Source: Kribbella sp. VKM Ac-2569
Lineage (GTDB): Bacteria > Actinomycetota > Actinomycetes > Propionibacteriales > Kribbellaceae
Assembly (NCBI RefSeq): GCF_004216905.1
Contig: NZ_SGXJ01000002.1
Coordinates: 1,178,001 to 1,242,000 of the forward strand
Direction of reading: 5' to 3'
DNA: 64,000 nucleotides
This document shows, in pieces, positions 44,139 to 53,541 of the stretch. Under the pieces are notes generated by a model. The model had not been told where the DNA came from, searched no databases, and saw nothing but the letters and a program-made list of their open reading frames with translations. The translations under genes and the position numbers were made by a program. Position 1 is the first letter of the stretch. Each line of letters begins with the position of its first letter.

Positions 44139-45590
44139 ATGACCGACCAGGTCGAGGGGCAGCAGACCCGTGCGCTCGCGGTGGAGAGCAACGGGCTGAA
44201 CGTGATCGCGGACGCGGACCGGAAGGGCCGCCCGAACCAGCTGTTCTGGCCGTGGTTCGGCGCCAACGTGTCCGTGCTCGGACTGAGCTACGGCGCGTTC
44301 GCGCTCGGGTTCGGGATCTCGTTCTGGCAGGCGGTGATCGCCGGGCTGATCGGGGTGGTGTTCTCGTTCCTGCTCTGCGGGCTGATCGCGCTCGCCGGCA
44401 AGCGCGGGTCGGCGCCGACGATGGTGCTCGGCCGCGCCGCGTTCGGGGTGCGGGGCAACAAACTGCCGTCGCTGGTCTCGTGGCTGCTGACCGTCGGCTG
44501 GGAGACCGTGCTGACGATCCTCGCGACGCTGGCGACCGCGACCGTGTTCGAGCGGCTCGGCTGGGGCGGCGGCACGCTGACCAAGGTGATCGCGCTGCTC
44601 GTGGTCGGTCTGCTGACAGTCGCCTGCGGCGTACTCGGGTTCGACCTGATCATGCGGGCGCAGACAGTCATCACGATCGTCACCGGCGTACTCACGGTCG
44701 TCTACATCATCCTGGTCGCCGACCAGATCCACTGGAGCACCGTCTCCTCGCTGCCGAGCGGGTCCGCGCAGGCGGTGATCGGCGCGCTGGTCTTCCTGAT
44801 GACGGGCTTCGGGCTCGGCTGGGTGAACGCGGCGGCGGACTACTCGCGGTACCTCCCGCGCAGGTCGTCGAGTGGCGGCGTGGTCGGTTGGACTACGTTC
44901 GGCGGCTCGCTGGCTCCCGTCGTCCTGCTCGTGTTCGGTCTGCTGCTGGCGGGGTCGTCGGAGGATCTTTCGAAGGCGATCGGTGCTGACCCGATCGGGG
45001 CGCTCGCCGAGGCGTTGCCGACGTGGTTCCTGGTGCCGTTCGTGATCGTGGCGGTGCTCGGACTGGTGGGTGGCGCAGTACTGGACATCTACTCGTCCGG
45101 GCTCGCGCTGCTCTCGCTCGGGTTGCCTGTGAAGCGGTACGTCGCGGCGTTCATCGACGGTGTGGTGATGATCGCGGGGACCGTGTACGTGGTGTTCTAC
45201 GGCGGCGAGTTCCTCGGGCAGTTCCAAGGGTTCCTGATCACGCTCGGCGTACCGATCGCGGCGTGGTGCGGGATCATGCTCGCCGACATCGCGTCCCGGC
45301 GGCGCGACTACGCGGAGGACGACCTCTACCGGCCTACGGGGCGGTACGGCGACGTGCAGTGGCTGCCCGTGGCGACGATGGTCGTTGCCACCGGCATCGG
45401 GTGGGGACTCGTCACGAACACGCTGGCGTCGTGGCTGACCTGGCAGGGGTACCTGCTCGGAGCGTTCGGTCTCGGCGGCAAGGAAGGCGCGTGGGCGTAC
45501 GCGAACCTCGGCGTACTGGTGGCGCTGGTGCTCGGTTTCGTCGTGCAGTGGTTCGGCGGGCGGTCCGCCGTACGGCGTCAGGAGGCCTGA
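44139..45590 (+). CDS. NCS1-family permease (cytosine/purine/allantoin type)
   Basis: A 483-aa membrane transporter with about 12 TM helices. Markers are NQLFWPWFGANVSVLGLSYG at the first broken helix, GKRGSAPTMVLGRAAFGVRG, and NAAADYSRYLPRRSS in the middle. CodB-like transporters import nucleobases or hydantoins with Na+ or H+. A GAGGAG site precedes the ATG. The stop overlaps the isochorismatase start, so uptake is coupled to hydrolysis of the substrate or a product. Confidence 0.9.
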   Translation: MTDQVEGQQTRALAVESNGLNVIADADRKGRPNQLFWPWFGANVSVLGLSYGAFALGFGISFWQAVIAGLIGVVFSFLLCGLIALAGKRGSAPTMVLGRAAFGVRGNKLPSLVSWLLTVGWETVLTILATLATATVFERLGWGGGTLTKVIALLVVGLLTVACGVLGFDLIMRAQTVITIVTGVLTVVYIILVADQIHWSTVSSLPSGSAQAVIGALVFLMTGFGLGWVNAAADYSRYLPRRSSSGGVVGWTTFGGSLAPVVLLVFGLLLAGSSEDLSKAIGADPIGALAEALPTWFLVPFVIVAVLGLVGGAVLDIYSSGLALLSLGLPVKRYVAAFIDGVVMIAGTVYVVFYGGEFLGQFQGFLITLGVPIAAWCGIMLADIASRRRDYAEDDLYRPTGRYGDVQWLPVATMVVATGIGWGLVTNTLASWLTWQGYLLGAFGLGGKEGAWAYANLGVLVALVLGFVVQWFGGRSAVRRQEA

Positions 45591-46105
45591 TGGTGCTGGC
45601 CCTCATCGACCTGCAGCGGATCTTCGCGGACCCGGCGTCCGGGTGGGCGACGCCGGATTTCCAGCGGGTCGTCAAGCCGACTCGGGAGCTGATCAAGCTG
45701 TTCGCGCCGGAGGTGGTGTTCACGCGGTTTGTCGCGCCGGAGGAGCCGGCCGGTGCGTGGGTCGGGTACTACGGGCAGTTCCCGTTCGCGCTGCAGCCGG
45801 CGGACTCGGAGGACTATCAACTGGTCGACGAATTCAAGGGCGCTCCAACTCTCGACAAGACCACGTTCGGGGCTTGGGGGCCTGAGCTGGCGGCACGGGC
45901 CGACGGGCGGCTGGTGCTGGCCGGGGTGGCGACCGATTGTTGCGTGATCAGTACGGCGCTTGCCGCGGTGGATGCCGGCGTACAGGTCCAGGTCGTCGAG
46001 GAGGCGTGCGCCGGGTCGACCGCGGAGAACCACGGCAAGGCGATCGACGTGATGCGGCTGTACGCGCCGATGCTGGAGATCGTGTGCGTGGAGCAGTTGC
46101 GATGA
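45590..46105 (+). CDS. Isochorismatase-family cysteine hydrolase
   Basis: A 171-aa hydrolase with the triad in place: Asp7 (ALIDLQRIF), Lys90 (TLDKTTFGAW) and Cys in GVATDCCVIST. Relatives hydrolyse isochorismate, nicotinamide, N-carbamoyl compounds, ureidoacrylate or biuret. Operon context with an NCS1 permease points to amide hydrolysis in pyrimidine, purine or hydantoin breakdown (inference). It starts within the permease stop (TGATG) and overlaps the GntR gene by ATGA. Confidence 0.88.
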   Translation: MVLALIDLQRIFADPASGWATPDFQRVVKPTRELIKLFAPEVVFTRFVAPEEPAGAWVGYYGQFPFALQPADSEDYQLVDEFKGAPTLDKTTFGAWGPELAARADGRLVLAGVATDCCVISTALAAVDAGVQVQVVEEACAGSTAENHGKAIDVMRLYAPMLEIVCVEQLR

Positions 46106-46812
46106 TGCGCCGGATCTCCCTGAAACACGAGCGGATCGCGCGGGTGCTCGCGCGGGAGATCAAGTCCGGCGTCGTACGGCGGGGCACGCAGCTGCCCGGT
46201 GAGGTCGAGCTGGCGAAACGGTTCTCGGTCAGCCGCAATACCGTCCGCGCCGCGCTCGCCGTACTCGCCGAGGACGAGCTGATCGCGACGCACACCGGCA
46301 AGGGGTCGTACGTGCTGTTCGACGGGCGACCGCTGGATGGGCGGCTCGGGTGGACGCATGCGTTGTCGGAGCAGGGTGTGGAGACCCGGATGCGGACGGT
46401 GCGGATCGAGCTGGAGGAGGATGCTGCGCTGGCTGCTCGGCTCGGGTTGTCGTCTCCGGAGATGGTGGTCATCGAGCGGGTTCGGCAGCTGACGGACGGT
46501 ACGGCGATCTCGCTCGAGCGGAGCCGGGTTCCGGCGATCGAGTCGCTGCGGGACCTGCCTGAACGCGGTCTGGACAACGGGTCGATCAGCGTCACGCTCA
46601 ACCGCGCCGGGCTGTACCTAGATCACTGCGAGCAACGCCTTCGCGGCCGTCCACTCACCCCCGTCGAGGCCGGGCACCTGGCCCGCCCGCACGGCACCTG
46701 GTTCCTCCACACCACCCGAACCAGCTGGACCGCCACCGACACCTTCGCCGAACACGCCGACGAACTCCTCGACCCCACCCACTACGAGCTGAGCCTGACC
46801 TACCGCAGCTAG
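46102..46812 (+). CDS. GntR/HutC-family transcriptional regulator
   Basis: A 236-aa regulator. The winged helix is REIKSGVVRRGTQLPGEVEL, then KRFSVSRNTVRAALAVLAED. The C-terminal UTRA effector domain includes MVVIERVRQLTDGTAISLER. It is the third gene of the permease-hydrolase operon and probably controls it through the direct repeats at 44104-44121. Confidence 0.92.
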   Translation: MMRRISLKHERIARVLAREIKSGVVRRGTQLPGEVELAKRFSVSRNTVRAALAVLAEDELIATHTGKGSYVLFDGRPLDGRLGWTHALSEQGVETRMRTVRIELEEDAALAARLGLSSPEMVVIERVRQLTDGTAISLERSRVPAIESLRDLPERGLDNGSISVTLNRAGLYLDHCEQRLRGRPLTPVEAGHLARPHGTWFLHTTRTSWTATDTFAEHADELLDPTHYELSLTYRS

Positions 46813-46820
46813 GTCAGCGG

Positions 46821-46901
46821 TGGACGCCCACGCAGGCAGAAGTAGCTCCCGCACGGCGTGTCACTGCCGTTTTTGGGGGGTTATGCCTGCGTGGCGGTCC
46901 A
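46821..46901. repeat. Long-loop palindrome 4 (18-bp arms, 45-nt loop)
   Basis: Arms 46821-46838 and 46884-46901 match at 16 of 18 positions (right arm TGCCTGCGTGGCGGTCCA). The loop has an inner stem ACGGC/GCCGT and ends in a G-run after five T. It follows the GntR stop by 8 nt. Its right arm end overlaps the first CACCTA promoter element. Confidence 0.85.
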
Positions 46902-46932
46902 CCTAAGGACTCCGTTGCCCTGGGCATAGGGA
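46900..46932 (+). promoter_or_regulatory. Promoter copy A of the small-protein genes
   Basis: CACCTAAGG (46900-46908) and TAGGGA (46927-46932) recur with identical 27-bp offset at 47261-47293. The following leader, starting GATGTGGGG and containing TCCTCAG and AGCA, is also similar in the two copies. Confidence 0.6.
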
Positions 46933-47001
46933 GTTGTGCTGATGTGGGGAGTGTCCTCAGGGGAGCACTGTCTTGTCATCGACAGGAGCTCGGAGGACAT
47001 C

Positions 47002-47160
47002 ATGTTTGTTTACTCGACTGACGCGGTGCGGGCGGAGATCAAGTACCGGCAGGACAAGATTCGGCGGGACTACCAGCGCCCGTTGTGGTTCCTGCCCAAG
47101 CGTGCGCCGCGGCCGCCCCAGCCCTGCGCGCCTGAGCTTCGGGCCCGTCCCGCGATGTGA
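47002..47160 (+). CDS. Small basic protein, paralogue 1 of 3
   Basis: A 52-aa cationic protein: TDAVRAEIKYRQDKIRRDYQ followed by a Pro-rich tail (RAPRPPQPCAPELR). It shares the motif [AS]V[KR]AE..YR.[ED][RK]..RD[FY] with the next two small genes. A predicted amphipathic helix covers the motif. CGGAGG precedes ATG 47002; an in-frame ATG 60 nt upstream would add a leader. No known family recognised. Confidence 0.7.
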   Translation: MFVYSTDAVRAEIKYRQDKIRRDYQRPLWFLPKRAPRPPQPCAPELRARPAM

Positions 47161-47193
47161 CCGCACGATCACCGCCCCAGCCCCCTCCCCCAA

Positions 47194-47225
47194 GGCGCGG
47201 CCGGCTCTTCGGAGCCGGCCGCGCC
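47194..47225. terminator. UUCG-capped 14-bp hairpin
   Basis: GGCGCGGCCGGCTC, a TTCG loop and the perfect complement lie 33 nt after the stop of small gene 1. It is a strong intrinsic-type terminator without a U-run, separating gene 1 from genes 2-3. Confidence 0.85.
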
Positions 47226-47260
47226 ACCGTCATTCCGGGACCCCTAGGACCCCCTCAGAA

Positions 47261-47293
47261 CACCTAGGTACCGCCCACCCGCGGGGATAGGGA
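47261..47293 (+). promoter_or_regulatory. Promoter copy B of the small-protein genes
   Basis: CACCTAGG (47261-47268) and TAGGGA (47288-47293) repeat the layout of copy A. A second CCTAGG lies at 47243-47248. Confidence 0.6.
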
Positions 47294-47376
47294 GGACTTC
47301 CGATGTGCGGGTCCTCCTCAGAAGAGCAGATTTACACCTGTCGGCAGGCAGCCGGCACCAGCAAACGGAGGAACAC

Positions 47377-47505
47377 ATGTTCACGAACGCATCTGTCAAG
47401 GCCGAGGTCGACTACCGCAGGGAGCGCCTCAGCCGTGACTTCCGGCAGACCCGGAACACCCGGGGCCGCCGGACCATCAGCCACCTGTTCGGCCGGAAAG
47501 CCTGA
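47377..47505 (+). CDS. Small basic protein, paralogue 2 of 3
   Basis: A 42-aa protein: NASVKAEVDYRRERLSRDFR, then an Arg-rich tail (QTRNTRGRRTISHLFGRKA). It carries the same motif as paralogues 1 and 3. GGAGG precedes the ATG. It is followed 13 nt later by paralogue 3 in the same transcript. Function unknown; small Arg-rich proteins of this kind could bind nucleic acid, membrane or another protein. Confidence 0.7.
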   Translation: MFTNASVKAEVDYRRERLSRDFRQTRNTRGRRTISHLFGRKA

Positions 47506-47518
47506 AGGGAGGGAAACC

Positions 47519-47680
47519 ATGATCAACATGCCACTGACCCCGGACGCCGTGAAGGCGGAGACGACCTACCGGCTGGAGCGCGCCAAGCGTGACTTCCGGG
47601 TCGCGAACCGTCGGCAGCGCAAGGAGCGGACCACGCAGTCCGAGCCGCGCCACGCCCTCCGACCCCGCCCGGCCGCATGA
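47519..47680 (+). CDS. Small basic protein, paralogue 3 of 3
   Basis: A 53-aa protein: [20 protein letters not shown], then [20 protein letters not shown]. The GGAGGG ribosome site lies in the 13-nt gap after paralogue 2. A 15-bp hairpin follows the stop, before the LuxR-type regulator. Third member of the local family. Confidence 0.7.
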   Translation: MINMPLTPDAVKAETTYRLERAKRDFRVANRRQRKERTTQSEPRHALRPRPAA

Positions 47681-47690
47681 CACCCGAAAC

Positions 47691-47731
47691 CGCCGTCCCT
47701 GATCGAGAACTCGCGATCAGGGACGGCGTTT
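47691..47731. terminator. 15-bp hairpin after the small-protein genes
   Basis: CGCCGTCCCTGATCG (47691-47705) pairs exactly with 47714-47728 and is followed by TTTC. Because it is a terminator, the downstream regulator must start after it. Confidence 0.8.
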
Positions 47732-47784
47732 CTGCGCCTGGGAGAAAGCCTGGGCGCAGCCAGCGGACGGGATACCGTCGATTT

Positions 47785-50724
47785 GTGTCGGCACCAGGGG
47801 CGAAGATGGACGACGTGCCCTGGAACTCGACACCTCTCGTCGGCCGCTCATCCGAGATGGCCACTCTGCTCAGCGCCGTGGACGACGCCAAGACGCGTCG
47901 CGCCGGCGCCGTGCTGCTTTCCGGTGACGCCGGCGTCGGCAAGACCCGGCTACTGGACGAGGTGGCGACCGGAGCGCACGAGCGCGGATTCGGCGTCCTG
48001 GTCGGGCACTGCACCGACTTCGGCGACGCCGGCCTGCCGTACCAGCCGTTCTCGGAGATCTTCGGCCGGCTGGCCGGCGACCGCCCCGACCTCGTCGAGG
48101 GCGTGCTGACCAACTTCCCGGCGATCGGCCGGCTGCTCCCAGCGCACCGCCTGCTGAGCGCGCAGCCGGTGCCGCAGGAGGGCCAGCTCGACCGGGCCGC
48201 CCTGTTCGACGCCGTCCTCGGCGCATTCACCGCGCTGGCCACCAGCGAGCCGCAGCTGGTGATCATCGAGGACGCCCACTGGGCCGACGACTCGACCCGG
48301 GACCTGATCGGTTTCCTGATCACCCGGCTGACCTCGCAGCGCCTGGCGCTCGTGGTGTCGTACCGCAGCGACGACCTGCACCGCCGGCACCCGCTGCGCC
48401 GCCCGATCGCCGAGTGGTCCCGAAACCCCCGGGTACGTCGCGTGAACCTGCTCCCCCACGACGCCGACGAGGCCCGCACCCTCCTGCACCTGCTGCTCAC
48501 CGACCCGCTGTCACCGGCCGAGGAGCGCCGCATCCTCGAGCGGGCCGGCGGCAACGCGTTCTTCACCGAGGAGCTCGCCGCCGCGGCTTCGATGGGCGAC
48601 GGCGACGCCGTGCCACCCGATCTCGCGGACCTGCTGCTGGTCCGCCTCGACCCGCTGTCCGACGAGGCCCGCCAGGTCGCCCGGGTGATCGCGGTCGCCG
48701 GCCGCCGCGTCCCGCACGACCTGCTCACCGCCGTCGCGAAGCTGCCGGATCGTGAGCTCGACGACGCTCTGCGCGAGCTGATCGACGCCCACATCATCGA
48801 CGTACCGACCAGCGATCGGTACTACTTCCGCCATGCCCTGCTGGCCGAGGCCGTGTACGACGATCTGCTGCCGGGTGAGCGCGTTCGCCAGCACGCGGCG
48901 TACGTACAGGAGCTGGAGAGTCAGACCGTCGCGGGCACCGCGGCCGAGCTGGCTGGGCACGCCACCCGGTCCCACGACCTGGCCACCGCGTTCGAGGCCC
49001 GGGTTCGGGCCGGTCAGGAAGCGCTGTCGGTCGCCGCGCCGCAGGAGGCGCTGAAGCACTACGAGATGGCCCTCGAGCTGTTCCCGAACGCAGCGCCGAC
49101 GAGCACGGTCGACAAGACCTGGCTGGTCGTCGACACGGCGATGGCGGCCACCTTGTCTTCCCAGCACCTGCGCGCCGTCAAGCTGCTCCGGAAGGCGCTG
49201 GCCGACCTGCCGCCCGACGCGCCGAAGCTGCAGCGGGCCGAGCTCCTGCTGCCGTTGGCGGACATCGCGCTGGTCATCGACCAGGACAAGGAGGCGAGCG
49301 AGGCCGTCTCGCAGGCGCTCAAGCTGGTCCAGGACGAGCCGGCCAGCGTGTTCAAGGCGCAGGTCGCGTCGCTGTACGCCCGCGTCTCCGACGCGCTCGG
49401 CCGGCCGATGGAGGCCGAGCGCTGGGCGCACAAGGCGCTCGAGATCGCCCGCGAGGCCGGCCAGGAGTCCGCGGCCAGCGACGCCGGGATCACGTTGGCC
49501 CAGCTCCGTCGCCGGGCGGGCGATCCGGAGACCGCGGCGAAGCAGCTCGAGGAGGCCGCCGTACGGGCGCAGCTCACCGGCGACTCCCCCGCCGAGGTTC
49601 GCAGTCGGTTCTTGCTCGGGTCGACGCACTACGAGCAGGGCGACCTGCTGAACGCGAAGGCCTCGCTGTCGTTCGCGACGAAACGGGCCGGTGAGCTCGG
49701 GCGGCAATGGGCGGCGTACGGGTTCGACGCGCGCCGGATGCTGGCGCTGACCCAGTTCATGCTCGGCGAGTGGGACGAGGCGGCAGCGACGGCCCGGACG
49801 GACGCGATGACGCCGGCGGCGGCCGCGGCGGCGTTGCGGGCAGTGGAGTTCTCGGTCCGCAGCGGGCGGGGCGACACCGCGGTCGCGGAGGAGTTCGAGC
49901 TGTCCCGGAAGTGGTGGGATCTCGACGTGATGCTGCCGATCATCGGGCTGCAGCCGGCCGTCGACGCGTACCGCGTGCTCGACAAACCGGCCGAGGCAGA
50001 GAAGCTGATCGCGGAGGTGTCCGCGCTGTGCGCCGACGTCTTCCAGACCGAGTGGTTCCTCGGGCGGATCCGGTTCTCCACGCTCGGGATGCAGCTGCTG
50101 TGCCACCGTGCCGTCGGTGAGCCGTCGGCCGCGGCCGAGCTGGTCGCGCGCGGTGCGGAGCTGCTCAACGTCGGGCAGGCGACCGCCGAGAAGGGGATGC
50201 CGCCGGGGCGGCTGATGGGTGTCGAAGGGCTCGCGTGGATCGCGCGGCTGGAGTCGGAGTGGGATCGGCTGCGGTGGCTGGCCGGGATCGACGCGCCGAC
50301 GCCGGAGGAACACGTCGCCGCCTGGCAGCGGACGACGGACGCCTTCGGTTACGGGTACGTCTTCGAGCAGGCCTGGTCGCGGATCCGCCTGTCGGCGGCA
50401 CTACGCGCCGCGGGCCGGGTCGCCGAGGCGAACGAGCAGACGGCGATGGCGGCCGAGGTCGGTCGGGAGTTGAACGCGCGACCGCTCCTGGAGGAGGCCG
50501 GCGGCGTCGACACCGGTGGCGCCAGTGCGTTGACGTCGCGGGAGACCGAAGTACTGCGGTTGCTGGCGGAAGGACGGACCAACCGGCAGCTGGCGCGGGA
50601 GCTGTACATCAGCGAGAAGACCGTCAGCGTGCACGTGTCGAACATCCTCGCGAAGCTCGGCGTCCGCTCCCGCACGGAAGCAGCCGCGGTGGCCCGCCGC
50701 GACGGACTCCTCGACGGGGACTAG
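47785..50724 (+). CDS. Large ATP-binding LuxR-family (LAL/MalT-like) regulator
   Basis: A 979-aa STAND-type regulator. The N-terminal NTPase has Walker A ([17 protein letters not shown]) and Walker B ([12 protein letters not shown]). A long helical TPR-like middle runs from about 380 to 890. The C-terminal LuxR HTH is [20 protein letters not shown], then [23 protein letters not shown] 47785 is preferred since TACCGT lies 6 nt upstream and the frame further upstream crosses a terminator; ATG 47806 is possible. It likely activates a nearby or distant pathway. Its proximity to three small basic protein genes is notable. Confidence 0.9.
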   Translation: MSAPGAKMDDVPWNSTPLVGRSSEMATLLSAVDDAKTRRAGAVLLSGDAGVGKTRLLDEVATGAHERGFGVLVGHCTDFGDAGLPYQPFSEIFGRLAGDRPDLVEGVLTNFPAIGRLLPAHRLLSAQPVPQEGQLDRAALFDAVLGAFTALATSEPQLVIIEDAHWADDSTRDLIGFLITRLTSQRLALVVSYRSDDLHRRHPLRRPIAEWSRNPRVRRVNLLPHDADEARTLLHLLLTDPLSPAEERRILERAGGNAFFTEELAAAASMGDGDAVPPDLADLLLVRLDPLSDEARQVARVIAVAGRRVPHDLLTAVAKLPDRELDDALRELIDAHIIDVPTSDRYYFRHALLAEAVYDDLLPGERVRQHAAYVQELESQTVAGTAAELAGHATRSHDLATAFEARVRAGQEALSVAAPQEALKHYEMALELFPNAAPTSTVDKTWLVVDTAMAATLSSQHLRAVKLLRKALADLPPDAPKLQRAELLLPLADIALVIDQDKEASEAVSQALKLVQDEPASVFKAQVASLYARVSDALGRPMEAERWAHKALEIAREAGQESAASDAGITLAQLRRRAGDPETAAKQLEEAAVRAQLTGDSPAEVRSRFLLGSTHYEQGDLLNAKASLSFATKRAGELGRQWAAYGFDARRMLALTQFMLGEWDEAAATARTDAMTPAAAAAALRAVEFSVRSGRGDTAVAEEFELSRKWWDLDVMLPIIGLQPAVDAYRVLDKPAEAEKLIAEVSALCADVFQTEWFLGRIRFSTLGMQLLCHRAVGEPSAAAELVARGAELLNVGQATAEKGMPPGRLMGVEGLAWIARLESEWDRLRWLAGIDAPTPEEHVAAWQRTTDAFGYGYVFEQAWSRIRLSAALRAAGRVAEANEQTAMAAEVGRELNARPLLEEAGGVDTGGASALTSRETEVLRLLAEGRTNRQLARELYISEKTVSVHVSNILAKLGVRSRTEAAAVARRDGLLDGD

Positions 50725-50738
50725 TTCGACGGGGACCG

Positions 50739-50966
50739 CTAGCCGTGCCTGCGGCGCCGGTCGCCGGCTTCGGTCTCCAGATGCCGGGCCCGGGCGCGAG
50801 CCAGGTCGTCACCCGCGGGCACCGGTTCGGCGGGATGCTCGGCCGTGGAGTGATCGAGCTCGGTGATGTCGTCGAAGACCTTGCGGGCGTGCCGCATCCT
50901 CGCTGCGGCCAGCAGCACCAGCCCGGCCGCAGTGAGGGCCATCAATACCCACAGTTGCCACGACAT
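50739..50966 (-). CDS. Small single-pass membrane protein
   Basis: A 75-aa protein with one N-terminal TM helix (WQLWVLMALTAAGLVLLAA) and a charged cytoplasmic tail ending EAGDRRRRHG. No family recognised. It is convergent with the LuxR-type gene. The 181 nt to its right hold no gene, only a weak 7-bp inverted repeat (GTTGCCC/GGGCAAC, 51083-51118). Confidence 0.65.
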   Translation of the reverse strand: MSWQLWVLMALTAAGLVLLAAARMRHARKVFDDITELDHSTAEHPAEPVPAGDDLARARARHLETEAGDRRRRHG

Positions 50967-51147
50967 AGCCTCACCGCCACGTATTCGCCCCGTGTCCCCG
51001 AGTAATCACCATAGCCCCGATGTCGGCACTTGGCGATCAGGTGTACGCATTCCGTGACCTCAGCGCTTGAAACTCACGTTTTGTTGCCCATTGCAAACAC
51101 ATAGGGTGATCGGGCAACGAGCCTGGAGCGGCGAGGGGCGACTACTT

Positions 51148-52497
51148 TCAGTGACTGCGCGGCGTGCGTCTGCCGCCGCGGAACAGGTACGCCGCGCGGC
51201 CGTCGACCGCCTCGCGGAAAGCGAGCACCTCGTGCGTCCCGTGCTCCGCCTCGGCCGCGATCAACCGGGTGTCGTCGAGGGCGACGAGCCTGGTCCGGTG
51301 CGGCTCCGGGTACAGCAGCCGCGCCTCGTCGCTGACCGCCTCGTCGAGCACCCAGAACTCCCCGTCCTGGACGCTGATGGTGGCCTGCGCCAGTACGCCG
51401 GTGTAGCGACCGGTGACCAGCTCCGGTGAGATGTCGACGGGCTCCGTCGGCGGCACCGGCCGGGTCGGCAGCTCGACCCCGGCGGTCTCGCGGAGGATGT
51501 GGCCGACCAGTTCGTCGTACAGGGGTCCGGTGCTGCCGCCGTTGGTGAGGAGCACGACCGCGACGCCCTTGTCCGGCACCAGCCGGAAGAACGCCGACTG
51601 GCCGACGGTCCCGCCGTCGTGGCCGTAGAGCCGCCCGCCCTCGACGTCGAAGATCATCCAGCCGACTCCCCAGTGCTGCGCGAACCCGCCGATCGCCGGT
51701 ACGTCGACCTGCGGCTCCCACAACTGTTCGATCGTGTCCCGATCGAACAGCGTCGCGTCCAGGTACCCGCGGCCGAACGTGAGCAGGTCCCGAGCACTCA
51801 TCGCCAGCAACGACCCGGCCGGGGCCATCGCATGCACCAGGCTCCACACCGGCGCGGTCTGCAACGGAGCACCCGGCTTCGGCGCCACGTGCCCCAGCGC
51901 CGCGCGATACAGGAGCGCCTCGTCCGCGATCGTCGCGACGTGCTTCAGTCCGAGCGGTACGGCGATACGCTCCCGGACGAGCTGGTGGAACGGCTTCCCG
52001 AACAGGACCTCGGCGATCCGCCCGAGCACCACGAAACCGGAGTTGTTGTACGAGAACCCGGCGCCCGGCGCCACCTCCTGCGCCAGCCCGGGCAGCACAT
52101 CCCGGACGAACAACTCGACCGCGTCGTCACCACGCGAGGTCGGGGTGAAGGCGTCGCCGGAGAACCCGCTGGAGTGGGTGAGCAACTGCCGCGGCGTGAT
52201 CACCGCGGCGGCCTCCTCGTCAGCGAGCTTGAACTCGGGCAGGTAGTCCCGCACCGGCCGGTCGAGATCGACCTTGCCATCGGCAACCAGCTGCAGGATC
52301 AGCGTGGTCGTCCAGAGCTTGGTGATCGACCCGATCTGGAACACCGAGTCGACGGTTGCCTCGACTCCCGTATCCAGGTTGAGGATGCCCGCGGCCGCCG
52401 TACTCACCTCGCCGTCGGCAAGGACAGCGACCGAGGCCGCCGGTACGCCGTGCTTCGTGATCAGGTCCGCGAGGTTGTCGTCCAGCCAGCTCTGCAC
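51148..52497 (-). CDS. Serine hydrolase (class C beta-lactamase/DD-peptidase fold)
   Basis: A 449-aa enzyme. The catalytic SxxK is Ser57-Ile-Thr-Lys60 (FQIGSITKLWTT), YxN is Tyr150/Asn152 (GFSYNNSGFV) and the HxG-type third motif is YGHDGGTVGQS. No signal peptide is visible, so it may be cytoplasmic and act on D-amino-acid peptides or esters. GTG 52497 has AAGGAGTGA upstream. It directly follows the M19 dipeptidase gene on the same strand, suggesting a joint peptide-recycling role. Confidence 0.87.
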   Translation of the reverse strand: MQSWLDDNLADLITKHGVPAASVAVLADGEVSTAAAGILNLDTGVEATVDSVFQIGSITKLWTTTLILQLVADGKVDLDRPVRDYLPEFKLADEEAAAVITPRQLLTHSSGFSGDAFTPTSRGDDAVELFVRDVLPGLAQEVAPGAGFSYNNSGFVVLGRIAEVLFGKPFHQLVRERIAVPLGLKHVATIADEALLYRAALGHVAPKPGAPLQTAPVWSLVHAMAPAGSLLAMSARDLLTFGRGYLDATLFDRDTIEQLWEPQVDVPAIGGFAQHWGVGWMIFDVEGGRLYGHDGGTVGQSAFFRLVPDKGVAVVLLTNGGSTGPLYDELVGHILRETAGVELPTRPVPPTEPVDISPELVTGRYTGVLAQATISVQDGEFWVLDEAVSDEARLLYPEPHRTRLVALDDTRLIAAEAEHGTHEVLAFREAVDGRAAYLFRGGRRTPRSH

Positions 52498-52501
52498 GTC
52501 G

Positions 52502-53518
52502 TCACTCCTTGGATGAGAGAACCCGGACCAGGTTCTGGCCGAGGACCTTCCGGATGGTTGGTTCGGGCAGTCCCCGGGCCAGCAGGGCGTCGGTGACCAG
52601 CGGCATCCCGGCCGGGCCTTCGAGGCCGGGGACGTACAGCTCGGCGTCGAGGCCCTGGACGACCACCGGCCGGTCGCAAGCCGGGATCTTCTCGCCGAAG
52701 ACCTCCGCGACGAAGTCACTGCCGAGCCCGACGTGGTCCTCGCCGGCGACGTCGAGGATGTGCAGCACGTGGTCGGCCAGGTGATCGACGGTCGGCTTCT
52801 CGGCGGTGGTCAGGAAGCCGGCGAAGAAGTTCACGCAGATCACGCCGCCGGTCGCGGCGATCGCACGCAACTGCTCGTCGGTCAGGTTGCGGTGGTGCTC
52901 GCGCAGCGCGAACGCGCTGGAGTGCGAGGCGACGACCGGCCTGGTGGCGAGCTCGAGGATGTGCTCGGTGCCGGTGCGGCCGACGTGCGAGACGTCGATG
53001 AGTACGCCGAGCTCCTCGAGGAGCCGTACTGCCTCGACGCCGGCGTGCGTCAGTCGGCTTCCGGTCGCGTCCTCACCCGATCCGTCGCCGAGCGCGCTGC
53101 GCCCGAAGTGCGTGAACGAGACCATCCGGACGCCGAGTCGCTGGAGGGTCTGCAGGAGCTCGAGGTCGGTGTCGATCTGCGGGCAGCCTTCGAGGGCCAG
53201 GATCAGCGCGATCTTGCCCGCCGCGGTCGCGGCCTCGATGTCGCCGGGCGCCGTACACAGCGCGACCTCGTCGGCGTTCGCTTCCGCGATCCGGTGCGCG
53301 GCCTCGATCATCCGGAGCGTCTCGCGCAGCGCCCCTTCGGGCAGGAACTCCGAGTCGATGAACACCGGCAGCACCTGGACGTCGATACCGCCGTCCCGCA
53401 ACTGCGGGATCCACCGCTCCCTGAAGTACGCCGACCAGACCTCCTTCGGCCGCCGCGCGACCAGCATCAGCAGATCGTTGTGCGCATCCGCCACCACCGC
53501 GTCGCGGTGCAGGTCCAT
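52502..53518 (-). CDS. Membrane dipeptidase (peptidase family M19)
   Basis: A 338-aa zinc dipeptidase with a TIM-barrel fold. Metal ligands are seen in VVADAHNDLLML (HxD), LALEGCPQI (Glu), LIDVSHVGR and PVVASHSSAFAL (His pair), and DHVGLGSDFV. ATG 53518 has GAGGGGG at good spacing; GTG 53545 overlaps the nuoA stop and would add nine residues. It stands right after nuoA and before the serine hydrolase on one strand, so all three may be co-transcribed. Confidence 0.9.
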   Translation of the reverse strand: MDLHRDAVVADAHNDLLMLVARRPKEVWSAYFRERWIPQLRDGGIDVQVLPVFIDSEFLPEGALRETLRMIEAAHRIAEANADEVALCTAPGDIEAATAAGKIALILALEGCPQIDTDLELLQTLQRLGVRMVSFTHFGRSALGDGSGEDATGSRLTHAGVEAVRLLEELGVLIDVSHVGRTGTEHILELATRPVVASHSSAFALREHHRNLTDEQLRAIAATGGVICVNFFAGFLTTAEKPTVDHLADHVLHILDVAGEDHVGLGSDFVAEVFGEKIPACDRPVVVQGLDAELYVPGLEGPAGMPLVTDALLARGLPEPTIRKVLGQNLVRVLSSKE

Positions 53519-53541
53519 CCGTTCCCCCTCGAAGTCAGCGG

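Noticed and set aside
47677..47784. N-terminal extension of the LuxR-type regulator from ATG 47677
   Set aside because: The extension would translate through a 15-bp terminator hairpin, and a leaderless -10/GTG pair lies downstream at 47773-47785.
51083..51118. Terminator for the serine hydrolase gene
   Set aside because: The 7-bp arms with a 22-nt loop are too weak to call, so it is mentioned only in the neighbouring gene entry.
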